NCBI RefSeq assembly: GCF_003568665.1 | Contig: NZ_QXMH01000003.1 | Location: 531,772 to 595,771, forward strand | Direction of reading: 5' to 3' | DNA from: Chitinophaga alhagiae | Lineage (GTDB): Bacteria > Bacteroidota > Bacteroidia > Chitinophagales > Chitinophagaceae | DNA length: 64,000 bases | In this document: piece after piece, positions 18,251 through 27,100 of the stretch | Position numbering within the stretch: the stretch's first letter is position 1 | Layout: the number at the start of each line of letters is the position of its first letter | Program-made: the position numbers and the translations under genes | Notes under the pieces: model-generated | Database searches by the model: none | Told to the model about the DNA's origin: nothing | What the model saw: the letters and a program-made list of their open reading frames with translations, nothing else

Positions 18251-20857
18251 TTATGCCAGGGATGTTTCTTTGCCCGCCACGATGGTCTTTTTAACAGGAA
18301 TGGAACCGTGCGCCACCGCCAGCGATGGTTTGCCGTTGCGGAGGCTGACCGTGCCGAAGCCTTGCGCGGTGGCAATGAAGCTGGTGAAATCCCCCACCCT
18401 GGAATCTATGTGCAACGTACCGTCTACCGCGTCAAAACGCACGCCGGTGAGGCCCTGCAGCATGCCGTAGCTGCTCATGGCGCGGGCGTACCAGTGGCCG
18501 CATTCATATTCATTGAAGGGATTGCGAACGGAGCCATCGTACCGGTTGCGGCAGGCGCGTACAATATCCAGCCCTTTTTCCACTTCGCCATGGAACATCA
18601 GGTGGGAAGCCACCTGGTATTCGATGCCCGTCCATACCTCATTGCTGTATACAAAGGGCAGGGACAGCATGCCGCCTTTGGGCCAGGAACAAAGCAGCAG
18701 CCCGCCTTCGTTGCCGAGCGCAAAGGTGGGGCGCTGGGGATTGGCGTGGGCGCTGAGGTCTTTTTTCAGGTTGTATTTATGCACCGCCAGCAGGTGGCTT
18801 TTGGCCTTGGCCGCGTTCACCGGTTCTTCCATACCGCACACGCGGGCTATCCAGGAGCCAAGTATGCCGTCTGACAGGCAGCCGCTGCCGTATTGGTACT
18901 TGGGGCCTTCCTGCTGCAGCAGGCGTTGCGCTTCTTCGGAATAATGCGTGTGGAAAGACTGGGCCTTTACCGGGTCAGGAGCGTTGAGGCCCGTCCACTG
19001 TATTTTCTGGATAAAATATTCTCCGTTGTAGAGCGAAGTTTCAAGATACTCTTTGCCTTTACGGAACAGTGAAGTATACGCCGTTACATCTTCCCCGAGG
19101 TGCCGGCCCATCAGCGTTATAGCATGGAGGGCGCCGAGGTAGAAGCTGGTACACATGCCGGTGGGGCCCCAGAACTCAATATCGTACGTGTTGTGATGCG
19201 GCTCTGCCACCATCCCTTTCTTATGCGGGTCCCAGGTACGGATGCAGTAGTCCATACTGGTTTTCACAGCGGGGTACATGTTTTTCATCCAGTTGTTATC
19301 CCCGCTGATGCGCCACTCGCGGTATACTTTCATGATGCCGCCCAGTTGCCCGTCTGCCGCCGAATGAAAGTTATGTACCAGGGGGCTGATAGGAATGTTG
19401 GCGCGGAAGCCCTGGTGTCCTTCCGTATTCTGGTTCTCACTGAACTCCGTGTTGCGCAGGCTTCTTTCCAGCGCGGGGAACAGGTGCGGCACTGCCTGCG
19501 CGTAGTTCCACACGTGCGTGCAGGAGCCATGGCAGCTGCCCCAGTTATCCCCGCAGCCTTCCCACGTCCAGAACCGGCCGTCGTATTGGCGCATTACAGT
19601 GGCGGATTTCAGGATGGTGAGGTTGGCGGCTACCGCTTCCACCACTTCCGGCGGCAGCGTGCTTTTATAGAACGCATTGGTAAACAGCGATGTTCTTTTT
19701 TGCAGCGCATCGTACTGGCTGTTCCAGTAAGCCGCCACTTCCCCGATGTTCTTAAAGCGGCTGCTGTACCAGGGGCGGTGAAACTTTGGCTGGCCGGGAT
19801 GGTCTCCGGAAACATCTTCGCCGATGCGCAGTTTGGAGTCTGGCACGTACCAGGCCATCATGAGGCGCACTGTTTTCTGCTGGCCGGGTTGCAGGCGGAA
19901 CGGCACAAACAGCGAGGCGCCCGGCGCATCTTTTTCAACAGGCGCGTTGTTCTTCACCTCGCCGTTGCGAATGGTGTTCCATACCATAGACAGCGGATCG
20001 AACCAGCCGCCCCTGAACCAGCAATGATCTGTAACCGTGGCATCGTCTGTGGTGAAAATGGCAAAGTGGCCCTGCTTTTCCGGCGCATCGGGCAACGCTT
20101 CCTGTGAGAGGATAAAACCGTTTTCCAGTGCTTTGATATTATTCAGCTGGTCTCCCTGCCGCATGAAATTGCGGCTGTTGTAGGAGAACACGTATTCCTG
20201 CGTGGTTTTGCCGGTGTTGGTGAAGCGGTATTCCAGCGCGCCCACGGGCAGGCTGGAGTTGTCCTCATCTCCGGGAGTGAACGGGCTCCACCCCTTGATC
20301 CGCACCGCCAGCGGAATAGCGGGGTCTTTCAGCGATATCTCTCCGAAAGGGAAACGCGCTTTAAACTCCGCCGCGGCAAACCGCGGCAGTCCCCAGGTAG
20401 CGCCGCCGGTGCCGCCGAGGCCCGCATCGCGCTGGCCGAACTTTTTCCATTCGGGAATGTTTTGCTCCAGCACCCTGGCCCCGCCCGGTATGCCTTTTAT
20501 ACTGATGGCGGCAAACATGGCCGGCTCAAAAAACATTTCAGGGTTGTGACGGACAGACATGTGGGAAATAGCGCCCGTACCTTCGAGACAGAACATGCCC
20601 GCGCCGATGCCGCCAATGGGGAACGCCACGCGGTTGATGTATTGACCGGTGTACACGCCGTTGTAGGCGCGCGCGCCGGAAGCGGCTGTTCTTTCTCCGC
20701 CTGCTTCTACGGGCATCGCTGCATCCGGCCCGTTTTGCGGCACGCCTTGCCCGGTGCTACCGGTATGCGCTGTAACCACGCCTGGCAGCGCGGTTGCGCC
20801 AATGGCGCCTAACGTAAAGTTCTTCAGAAAATCCCGGCGGTTCTTGCTTGATTTCAT
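18251..20857 (-). CDS. GH116-family (GBA2-like) glycoside hydrolase with Tat signal
   Basis: 868 residues. The N-terminus carries a textbook twin-arginine signal (KNRRDFLKNFTLGAIGA). The GBA2/GH116 N-terminal beta domain (NRVAFPIGGIGAGMFCLEGTGAISH, about 110-370) is followed by an (alpha/alpha)6 barrel with WEGCGDNWGSCHGSCTHVWNY, YDIEFWGPTGMCTSFYLGALHA and CLSDGILGSW. Asp663 in the last motif aligns in position with the acid/base Asp of the family, and the Glu in YDIEFWG with the nucleophile region. GH116 enzymes include beta-glucosidases, beta-xylosidases and N-acetylglucosaminidases. Its own operator lies upstream (21015-21030). It may remove a second sugar type from the target glycan. Confidence 0.88.
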   Translation of the reverse strand: MKSSKNRRDFLKNFTLGAIGATALPGVVTAHTGSTGQGVPQNGPDAAMPVEAGGERTAASGARAYNGVYTGQYINRVAFPIGGIGAGMFCLEGTGAISHMSVRHNPEMFFEPAMFAAISIKGIPGGARVLEQNIPEWKKFGQRDAGLGGTGGATWGLPRFAAAEFKARFPFGEISLKDPAIPLAVRIKGWSPFTPGDEDNSSLPVGALEYRFTNTGKTTQEYVFSYNSRNFMRQGDQLNNIKALENGFILSQEALPDAPEKQGHFAIFTTDDATVTDHCWFRGGWFDPLSMVWNTIRNGEVKNNAPVEKDAPGASLFVPFRLQPGQQKTVRLMMAWYVPDSKLRIGEDVSGDHPGQPKFHRPWYSSRFKNIGEVAAYWNSQYDALQKRTSLFTNAFYKSTLPPEVVEAVAANLTILKSATVMRQYDGRFWTWEGCGDNWGSCHGSCTHVWNYAQAVPHLFPALERSLRNTEFSENQNTEGHQGFRANIPISPLVHNFHSAADGQLGGIMKVYREWRISGDNNWMKNMYPAVKTSMDYCIRTWDPHKKGMVAEPHHNTYDIEFWGPTGMCTSFYLGALHAITLMGRHLGEDVTAYTSLFRKGKEYLETSLYNGEYFIQKIQWTGLNAPDPVKAQSFHTHYSEEAQRLLQQEGPKYQYGSGCLSDGILGSWIARVCGMEEPVNAAKAKSHLLAVHKYNLKKDLSAHANPQRPTFALGNEGGLLLCSWPKGGMLSLPFVYSNEVWTGIEYQVASHLMFHGEVEKGLDIVRACRNRYDGSVRNPFNEYECGHWYARAMSSYGMLQGLTGVRFDAVDGTLHIDSRVGDFTSFIATAQGFGTVSLRNGKPSLAVAHGSIPVKKTIVAGKETSLA

Positions 20858-21014
20858 AGTTGACGAGGTTCTTATTGATAAAATGGTGAATAGTAACGGG
20901 CATTACCGGTCCGCGTTCAGCATCTTGCTCACCCGTGGAATATGTTGGGGCCCCTCTGCCTTATGGCAAAAAGATCTTCCTACCGGCCCTGGTCTGACCG
21001 GCCCATTTCATAAC

Positions 21015-21030
21015 GCTTAAACGTTTAAGC
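21015..21030. promoter_or_regulatory. LacI-family operator, site 4 (before the GH116 gene), perfect palindrome
   Basis: gcttaaacgtttaagc is a perfect 16-bp palindrome with central CG, the best copy in the window and the reference for the other three. It lies 158 bp before the GH116 start on the minus strand. Confidence 0.82.
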
Positions 21031-21284
21031 AAAGGGGACTAAAAAAAGCAGCTTTCGCTTCGCTGGTGAAAGTAGAATAATAAATTTTAGCGTCCAAATT
21101 TTTTTTCTGTGCGGATGATGCTCCAGTTTGAAACCGGCCAGTCGGCGCACAACTGTTTTTTTTACGGCGGCACCTGCATGGCGGCTCTTTTCCAGGTCCA
21201 TACGCAGCCAACGCGCAGCAATACCATTTACGTGTTTATAGTAGCAGCGCTTCCTTTATGATACTATTTTCGCCACCCTTCACC

Positions 21285-21328
21285 TACGCTTCTCCTTCGC
21301 TTCTCGTTCGCTTCACGTTCGCTTGAGG
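21285..21328. repeat. Four tandem copies of a degenerate 11-bp unit
   Basis: The units tacgcttctcc, ttcgcttctcg, ttcgcttcacg and ttcgcttgagg follow one another without spacers. The period equals about one helical turn. Intergenic; function unknown. Confidence 0.7.
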
Positions 21329-21509
21329 TACGGTCAGGGCACTGGTTAAAATACTACACCTGCCTGCTGCGGGATTCGCCTTTCCGGTATACTTTTTATG
21401 CCGGCCGGAACATGCTGTTGCTTCCGGTTGCCGCAATTTTGTAACTGTTAACAATAAGTACTTAAAGTTGACGGAAACAATTTTTATTCACTTTTAAAAA
21501 ACAAAATGT

Positions 21510-22073
21510 ATGAAACAAGATTACAACAGTATTATGAGGGGCGCAAGCGGCGCCCTGGGCAACGAGCTGGTATTTCGCCAGCGCGCGGGTAAAACCGTGA
21601 TCAGCAAGCCCCCGGCCTGGCGGCCGGATAACCCGACGGAGGAGCAGGTGGGCATCAGGAGCCGATTTCAGCAGGCTTCTCGTTATGCTAAGATCGTCCT
21701 CGGCAATCCTGCGTTGAAGGCAGCTTACAAAAAAGCCGCGGATCCCGGCGTATCTGCTTTCAACAAGGCCATCGCAGACCATTTCACACCACCAGTCATC
21801 AGGGAAACAGATGCGGTCAATTACACCGGCTCTCCGGGAGACACGATCCGCATACATGCCACAGACGACTTCCGGGTACAGGCTGTGCATGTGACCATCA
21901 CCAATGCCGCAGGCAACCTGGTGGAGGAAGGGCAGGCCGTACCTGTTCCGGGAGAAAAGGACATCTGGCTGTATACCGCCACCACATCCAACGGAGCGGC
22001 CGCCGGTGGAAAGGTGAAGGTACAGGTCAATGACCTGCCGGGAAATGTAACGGAAGAAGAAACAGTATTGTAA
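21510..22073 (+). CDS. Small hypothetical protein of a Bacteroidota-type family
   Basis: 187 residues, no signal peptide and no membrane segment. The N-terminal half is basic and helical (IMRGASGALGNELVFRQRAGKTVISKPP, then SRFQQASRYAK and a KAAYKKAADPG segment). The C-terminal 90 residues look like an Ig/FN3-type beta domain (GDTIRIHATDDFRVQAVHVTITNAAGNLVEEG). The SG.LG..LVFRQR.GKTV.S start recalls a family of short uncharacterised Bacteroidota proteins; I know no function. Monocistronic: it follows a 650-bp gap and ends in a strong hairpin. It converges with the AraC-type regulator gene, so no operon partner helps. Confidence 0.72.
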   Translation: MKQDYNSIMRGASGALGNELVFRQRAGKTVISKPPAWRPDNPTEEQVGIRSRFQQASRYAKIVLGNPALKAAYKKAADPGVSAFNKAIADHFTPPVIRETDAVNYTGSPGDTIRIHATDDFRVQAVHVTITNAAGNLVEEGQAVPVPGEKDIWLYTATTSNGAAAGGKVKVQVNDLPGNVTEEETVL

Positions 22074-22088
22074 GCATCGGGAATGTTC

Positions 22089-22124
22089 AGCGCCGGAGGT
22101 ACATGTACTCCGGCGCTTATTTTC
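22089..22124. terminator. Hairpin terminator between convergent genes
   Basis: agcgccgga (22089-22097) pairs perfectly with tccggcgct (22109-22117) over an 11-nt, partly palindromic loop and is followed by tattttc. It serves the small plus-strand gene and may also terminate the convergent AraC-type gene, whose stop overlaps its right edge. Confidence 0.75.
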
Positions 22125-23109
22125 TGTAAGCCGCAGGCGTAACGCCCACCAGCCGCCTGAATGCCCTGATGAATGCGGATGCATTGCAATAGCCGGTTTC
22201 GTAGGCTATGTCTGTAACCGAAAGTTCCGTTCCTGACAGCAGGCGCTTGGCCTTTTCTATCCTTTCAAGCGTGGTCAGCTCTCCTACGCTCTGTCCGAAC
22301 AGCATCTTGAACCCCGCCTGCAACTTTTTTACGTGCATGTTGACCATACGCGCAATGTCTTTCAGGGATAATTCCTCACCGGCCATTTGCGCCTGCAGCT
22401 CCCTGGCCCTGCGCACCGCAATTGTATCCTCCCGTGAAAAACTGAACCCTCCCGGTGCGGGCCGGTTGTCTTCATCATAAATACCCGCTGCGTCTTCCGC
22501 GTACATTGCCAGTATATCCAGTACTCTTGCCTGCTGATTAAGATCGCGGATGCTTTCATCGGCCTGGTTGTATAACAGGCGTATAAGCATTTCCACCAGG
22601 CGGTTGCTCATGGTGATGATGCAGGACGCGTACAGGCGGTCTTCCTTTTCTTCATACCGTTCCCATACATCGAACACCGCAAAACAGGAACAGGAAAGCC
22701 GCTCTACAACTGCGGCCTCAATATCTATTTGGGCTAACACATGCTTTCCCGCAGGAAACTTCAGGGAGTGGCAACCCTTAGGGATATGAAAAAGCGCGTA
22801 CCCATCTTCCTTCAGTTGCCTTTCTTCTTCATTCTCTGATAAAAAAGAGCAGGAGCCGATCATCATATGCATGAGTGATATAGACTGCGCATCCACCTTC
22901 AGCATCAATTCCTGTGGTGTTGACAAGTCGAGTACAGAGAAGAAAATTTTGAACCCGGCCCCATTGACCCATTGGTAGGTAATACTGCCGAAATCGTCTT
23001 CCAGGCGGTCTGCATATTCATATGGCAGCAGCAGGTTATCTGCATGCGGCGGTTCAAGGGTGGTACACCGGGTATTCGGGCCGGGGGGCGGGGGTATGAT
23101 CCGGTACAT
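22117..23109 (-). CDS. AraC-family transcriptional regulator
   Basis: 330 residues. The C-terminal 85 residues carry the double helix-turn-helix of AraC/XylS proteins (LSLKDIARMVNMHVKKLQAGFKMLFGQSV, then ELSVTDIAYETGYCNASAFIRAFRRLVGVTPAAYRK). The N-terminal 230 residues are unlike a sugar-binding cupin I can name and include a helical middle section with several Cys residues (LSCSCF). The organisation resembles Bacteroidota AraC proteins with FecR- or siderophore-type sensing domains. Targets unknown; neighbours are the small convergent gene and the DeoR-type gene 79 bp upstream on the same strand. Confidence 0.88.
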   Translation of the reverse strand: MYRIIPPPPGPNTRCTTLEPPHADNLLLPYEYADRLEDDFGSITYQWVNGAGFKIFFSVLDLSTPQELMLKVDAQSISLMHMMIGSCSFLSENEEERQLKEDGYALFHIPKGCHSLKFPAGKHVLAQIDIEAAVVERLSCSCFAVFDVWERYEEKEDRLYASCIITMSNRLVEMLIRLLYNQADESIRDLNQQARVLDILAMYAEDAAGIYDEDNRPAPGGFSFSREDTIAVRRARELQAQMAGEELSLKDIARMVNMHVKKLQAGFKMLFGQSVGELTTLERIEKAKRLLSGTELSVTDIAYETGYCNASAFIRAFRRLVGVTPAAYRK

Positions 23110-23188
23110 AACGGAGGTTGTCTTGGTTTACCCGTAAATTTAAGGGCTCCTTTCCTAAACATTCTTGATATATATCAAAAAATTGGCG

Positions 23189-23935
23189 CTACAGCAACTC
23201 CACGCTCCCCCGGTATGCCGCCAGGAACGGATCGTCTGGCGGCAGCTCCGTAATAAGGTAGTCTATGGCCTGCAGGTCACATACCTTGAGGCGCTGGGTG
23301 GTGTTTAGTTTTTCGGAGATGCTGAGCACGGCCACTTTCTGGGAAGAGCGCATCATGGCCTTGATGATCTGCACTATTTCCCAATCGCTGTCCGTCAGCC
23401 CGTCTGCCACGGAAAAACCGTTGGCGCCAATGATGCACAGGTCTGTTTTGATGTCTGCCAGCTGGTTGATCACACTGGCGCCGGTATGTACGTTGGAGTT
23501 TTTGGAGAGTTTGCCGCCGATGCTGATCACGTCCAGCTTTTCGTGGTCAGACAAGGCAATGGATACCTGGGGGCTCAATACAAAAAAAGTGGCGCGCAGG
23601 TCGTTGGAAATAGCTTTGGCCAGCTCCGTAATGGTGGTGCCGCCTTCTATCAGCACCGTCATATCCTTCTTCAGCAGCTTTTTGGTTTTCTCGGCAATGG
23701 CCTGCTTGGCTTCGCGGGCATACACGTCACTCTGCAGGTTATGGGGAAAGTGGAACGAAGGGCTTACCGCTCCGCCATGTACCTTCAATATCCTGCCGGC
23801 CTCTATCAGCTCCTTGAAATCGCGGCGGATGGTATCTTCAGACACGTTCAGCAGCCGGCTCAGGTCTGCGGACAACACTTTGTTGTGCAGATTTACCTCC
23901 CGCATGATCATTTTATGCCTTTCCTCTTTCAACAT
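23189..23935 (-). CDS. DeoR-family transcriptional regulator
   Basis: 248 residues, standard for the family. The N-terminal winged HTH (LSADLSRLLNVSEDTIRRDFKELIEAGRILKVHGGAV, about 20-56) is followed by a DeoR sensor domain with VLIEGGTTITELAKAI and a D-L-C-I-I-G-A-N-G phosphosugar-binding-type motif. Family members usually sense sugar phosphates and repress sugar or amino-sugar operons. It is divergent from the second SusC gene across a 240-bp gap that holds palindromes and a promoter candidate, so it probably represses that operon. A MurNAc-6-phosphate or GlcNAc-6-phosphate-type effector would fit the kinase and etherase encoded downstream (inference). Confidence 0.92.
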   Translation of the reverse strand: MLKEERHKMIMREVNLHNKVLSADLSRLLNVSEDTIRRDFKELIEAGRILKVHGGAVSPSFHFPHNLQSDVYAREAKQAIAEKTKKLLKKDMTVLIEGGTTITELAKAISNDLRATFFVLSPQVSIALSDHEKLDVISIGGKLSKNSNVHTGASVINQLADIKTDLCIIGANGFSVADGLTDSDWEIVQIIKAMMRSSQKVAVLSISEKLNTTQRLKVCDLQAIDYLITELPPDDPFLAAYRGSVELL

Positions 23936-24018
23936 ACTATTAAATTAACTGTAAACAGGCCCCAAAGTAATATAAAACAGGCAAAAATCTGCATAAATGA
24001 GTTTTTTTGCGTTTTTAA

Positions 24019-24051
24019 TTTGCATATATGCGCATAATTGTTTTATCTTGG
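24019..24051 (+). promoter_or_regulatory. Candidate promoter of the second SusC operon with overlapping palindromes
   Basis: TTTG at 24019-24022 and TATCTTGG at 24044-24051 are spaced by 21 nt, close to the Bacteroidota consensus TTTG-N19/21-TAnnTTTG. The spacer contains two overlapping perfect palindromes, gcatatatgc (24022-24031) and tatgcgcata (24027-24036), placed where a repressor would block RNA polymerase. Binding by the divergent DeoR regulator is inferred. Confidence 0.5.
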
Positions 24052-24116
24052 AAAGGTAATTTTTACACCTAAACGGTCTTTCAATGCAGACGATCCACCC
24101 TTCAACATCCTAATAC

Positions 24117-24143
24117 TGCGCATTTACGATTCGTGAATACGCA
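24117..24143. promoter_or_regulatory. 27-bp imperfect inverted repeat before the second SusC gene
   Basis: tgcgcatttacga (24117-24129) and tcgtgaatacgca (24131-24143) are complementary at 11 of 13 positions around a single T. It shares the heptamer tgcgcat with the palindrome at 24029-24035. It lies 32 bp before the SusC ATG, in the presumed 5' leader. Candidate second DeoR operator, or a leader hairpin. Confidence 0.5.
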
Positions 24144-24175
24144 ATTTTATTGACCAGTTTCAACCAAGATGATTT

Positions 24176-27100
24176 ATGAAGAAATTTCAAACTCATGCAG
24201 AAACCGGCAGGGCTTTTTATGTCCTGTACTTTCTTGCCGCGCTGCTTTGCATGTCATTCCACGGCAGGGCCTATGCACAGGCAGATACCGCCAGGATACT
24301 GGTAGCGGGCACTGTGCTGAATGAGGCCGGCGTAAGGCTGGCCGGGGTATCCGTCACCGAAAAGGACGGTACGGCCCGTGCGGTAACAGACATCCAGGGG
24401 GTGTTCCAGCTGCGCGTTCCGCCGCGGGCCACACTGGTATTAACTTATGTAGGCTACAACACGCGGGAGTTTCCCGTAGCCGGCAACAAAATTGTGATCA
24501 TTGACATGGCGTCCGCTACAGACAAGCTGAATGAGGTGGTGGTAGTAGGTTTTGGCAGGCAGAAGAAAGTGTCGGTCACAGGCGCGGTGAACACTATTTC
24601 CACGCGGGAAATTGCCAAAGTGGCTACCCCGGCCATTTCCAATGCCATTGCGGGCAAGCTGCCGGGTATTATTACCCGGCAAAGCTCCGGTGAACCGGGT
24701 TATGACGCCGCGCAGGTGGTAATACGCGGCTTGGCCACCTTCGGGAATAACGCCCCGCTGATACTGATAGATGGCGTGGAGCGTAATATGAACCAGATCA
24801 ACGCGCAGGAGGTGGAGAGCTTCACCATCCTGAAAGATGCTTCCGCTACGGCGGTGTACGGCGTAAGAGGCGCCAACGGGGTAATTCTTATCAATACGCG
24901 CCGCGGCACCACCGGCAAACCGCATGTAACCTTCCGTACAGAAACAGCATCGCTGCAGGCACTCCGGTTGCCGGAGTATATTAATGCCGGCGAATATGCG
25001 GGCCTCATGAACGAAGCCCGGATATACAATAATGAACAACCGCGCTGGAGCGAGGAAGAGCTGGAAAAATACCGCACCGGTTCTGATCCCTACCTCTACC
25101 CCAATTCAGACTGGACCAATGCCGTGCTCAAACGCAATACCTGGCAGACGATCAACAACCTGAGCGTTACGGGCGGTACGGATATCATAAAATATTATAC
25201 CAACGTAGGCTTCACCCTGCAGGACGGGTTGTACAAACAAGACGCCGCCAACGAATACAGCACCAACGCCACCATCAAGCGGTACAACTTCCGCAGCAAC
25301 GTAGATGTCAATCTTTCCAAAACCCTCCTGATGCAACTGGGGCTGGGCGCTATTATCCAGAACGGCAACTATCCCGGCTTTGCCGCCGGCGATATTTTCA
25401 GCGCCATGAAAGTGATCTCCCCCATTGCCTACCCCATCCGCAACCCCGATGGCACACCCGGCGGCTCCTCCACTTATGTAGGCTGGAACCCCTGGGCCAG
25501 GGTAACGCAAAGCGGGTATACCACGCAAGATAACAGCACCCTGCAAAGTACTTTCGGCCTGCGGTGGGACCTCTCCTCACTGGTTACAGAAGGCCTCTCC
25601 GTACGCGGCCTCTTTTCCTATGACCGCAACGCTTCCGTCAGCAACGTACGCCACAAGGCATTCCTCGTAAAAAGGTATGAAGGCAAAAACCCTGACGGCA
25701 GTGACAAGTATAGCACCCCTTACCGCGAAGAGCAGCCGCTGGCTTACAGCATCGGCTCTTCCAGCGACCGCGCCATTTACATGGAAGCACAGGTCAACTA
25801 TGAACGGTCTTTTAACGACCATGCCATCACCGGCATGCTGTTATACAACCAGCGCGATTACGTAGCCCTTACCGCCGGCTCCTCTCTCGCCAACCTGCCC
25901 TTCCGCCGGCAGGGCCTGGCGGCCAGGGTTACCTATGCTTACAACAACCGCTACCTGGCGGAAGTGAACATGGGCTACAACGGCTCCGAGAACTTTCCCA
26001 AAGGCAAACGCTTCGGCTTCTTCCCGGCCTTTTCCGCCGGCTGGATAGTGAGCAACGAACAGTTCTGGAACGTGAACGCCGTTTCCAATCTGAAACTGCG
26101 CGGTTCTTACGGCCTGGTAGGCAATGACCAGATTGGCGGCGCCCGCTTCCTCTTCCTGACCACCACCCTGCTGAACGGCCAGAATTACCGCTTCGGGCTT
26201 GACCAGCAAACCTACCGCGGCATGGAAGAGAACCAGATCGGCAACCCTGACGTAAGCTGGGAGAAAGCCCGCAAGGCCAACATCGGCCTGGACCTCGGTT
26301 TCCTGAATGACCGCATCACGCTGCAGGTAGACGCCTTTTCCGAAAACCGCCGCGGCATTCTGCTACAGCAGAAAACCGTGCCCTCCATTACCGGTTTCTA
26401 CCCCTGGTCTATCCCCTACGGCAACCTCGGCATTATTGAGAACAAAGGCATAGACGCTTTGCTGGAAATAAGGCACACCACACAAAGCGGCCTGTTCTAT
26501 ACCTTCCGCGGCAACTACACCTTTGCCCGCAACAAAGTACTGGAAGACGCCACGCCCAACCCGCTCTATCCCTATATGCAAACGCGCGGGCTGCGGCTGG
26601 GGCAGGTAGTGTCTCTCGTGTCTGACGGGTTGTTCAAAGACCAGGCAGACATTGACCACAGTCCCCGGCAGACCTTTGCCACGCCGCGCCCCGGAGACAT
26701 CAAGTACCGGGACATCAACGCAGACGGTGTAATAGACTCTTACGACCGCCTCCCCATCGGCAACCCGCGCCTGCCGGAAATGACCTTCGGGTTTGGCGGC
26801 ACCCTGGCCTACAAAGGCTTTGACCTGAGCATATACTTTACCGGCGCGGCCAATACCAGCCTGCTCATCACCGGCACTTCCATGTACGCCTTTGCAGACG
26901 GCCTCGGCGTAAACAACGTGCTGCGCGAATATTATGACAACCGCTGGACGCCGGGCAACCTCAATGCCAAATACCCGGCCATTGACGTGGGCAACAACCC
27001 GAACAACTACACTACTTCCAATTTCTGGATGCGCAACGGCAACTACCTGCGCTTCCGCAATGCCGAGATCGGCTATAACATGCCCGAGCGCTTCAACAAC

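Larger units (their letters stand above)
20858..21509. other. 652-bp intergenic region with one operator and a short tandem repeat
   Basis: No convincing coding sequence on either strand; the small frames here lack family signals. It holds the perfect LacI palindrome (21015-21030), an 11-bp tandem repeat (21285-21328) and an AT-rich stretch before the small gene that starts at 21510. No RNA gene or terminator hairpin recognised. Confidence 0.6.
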
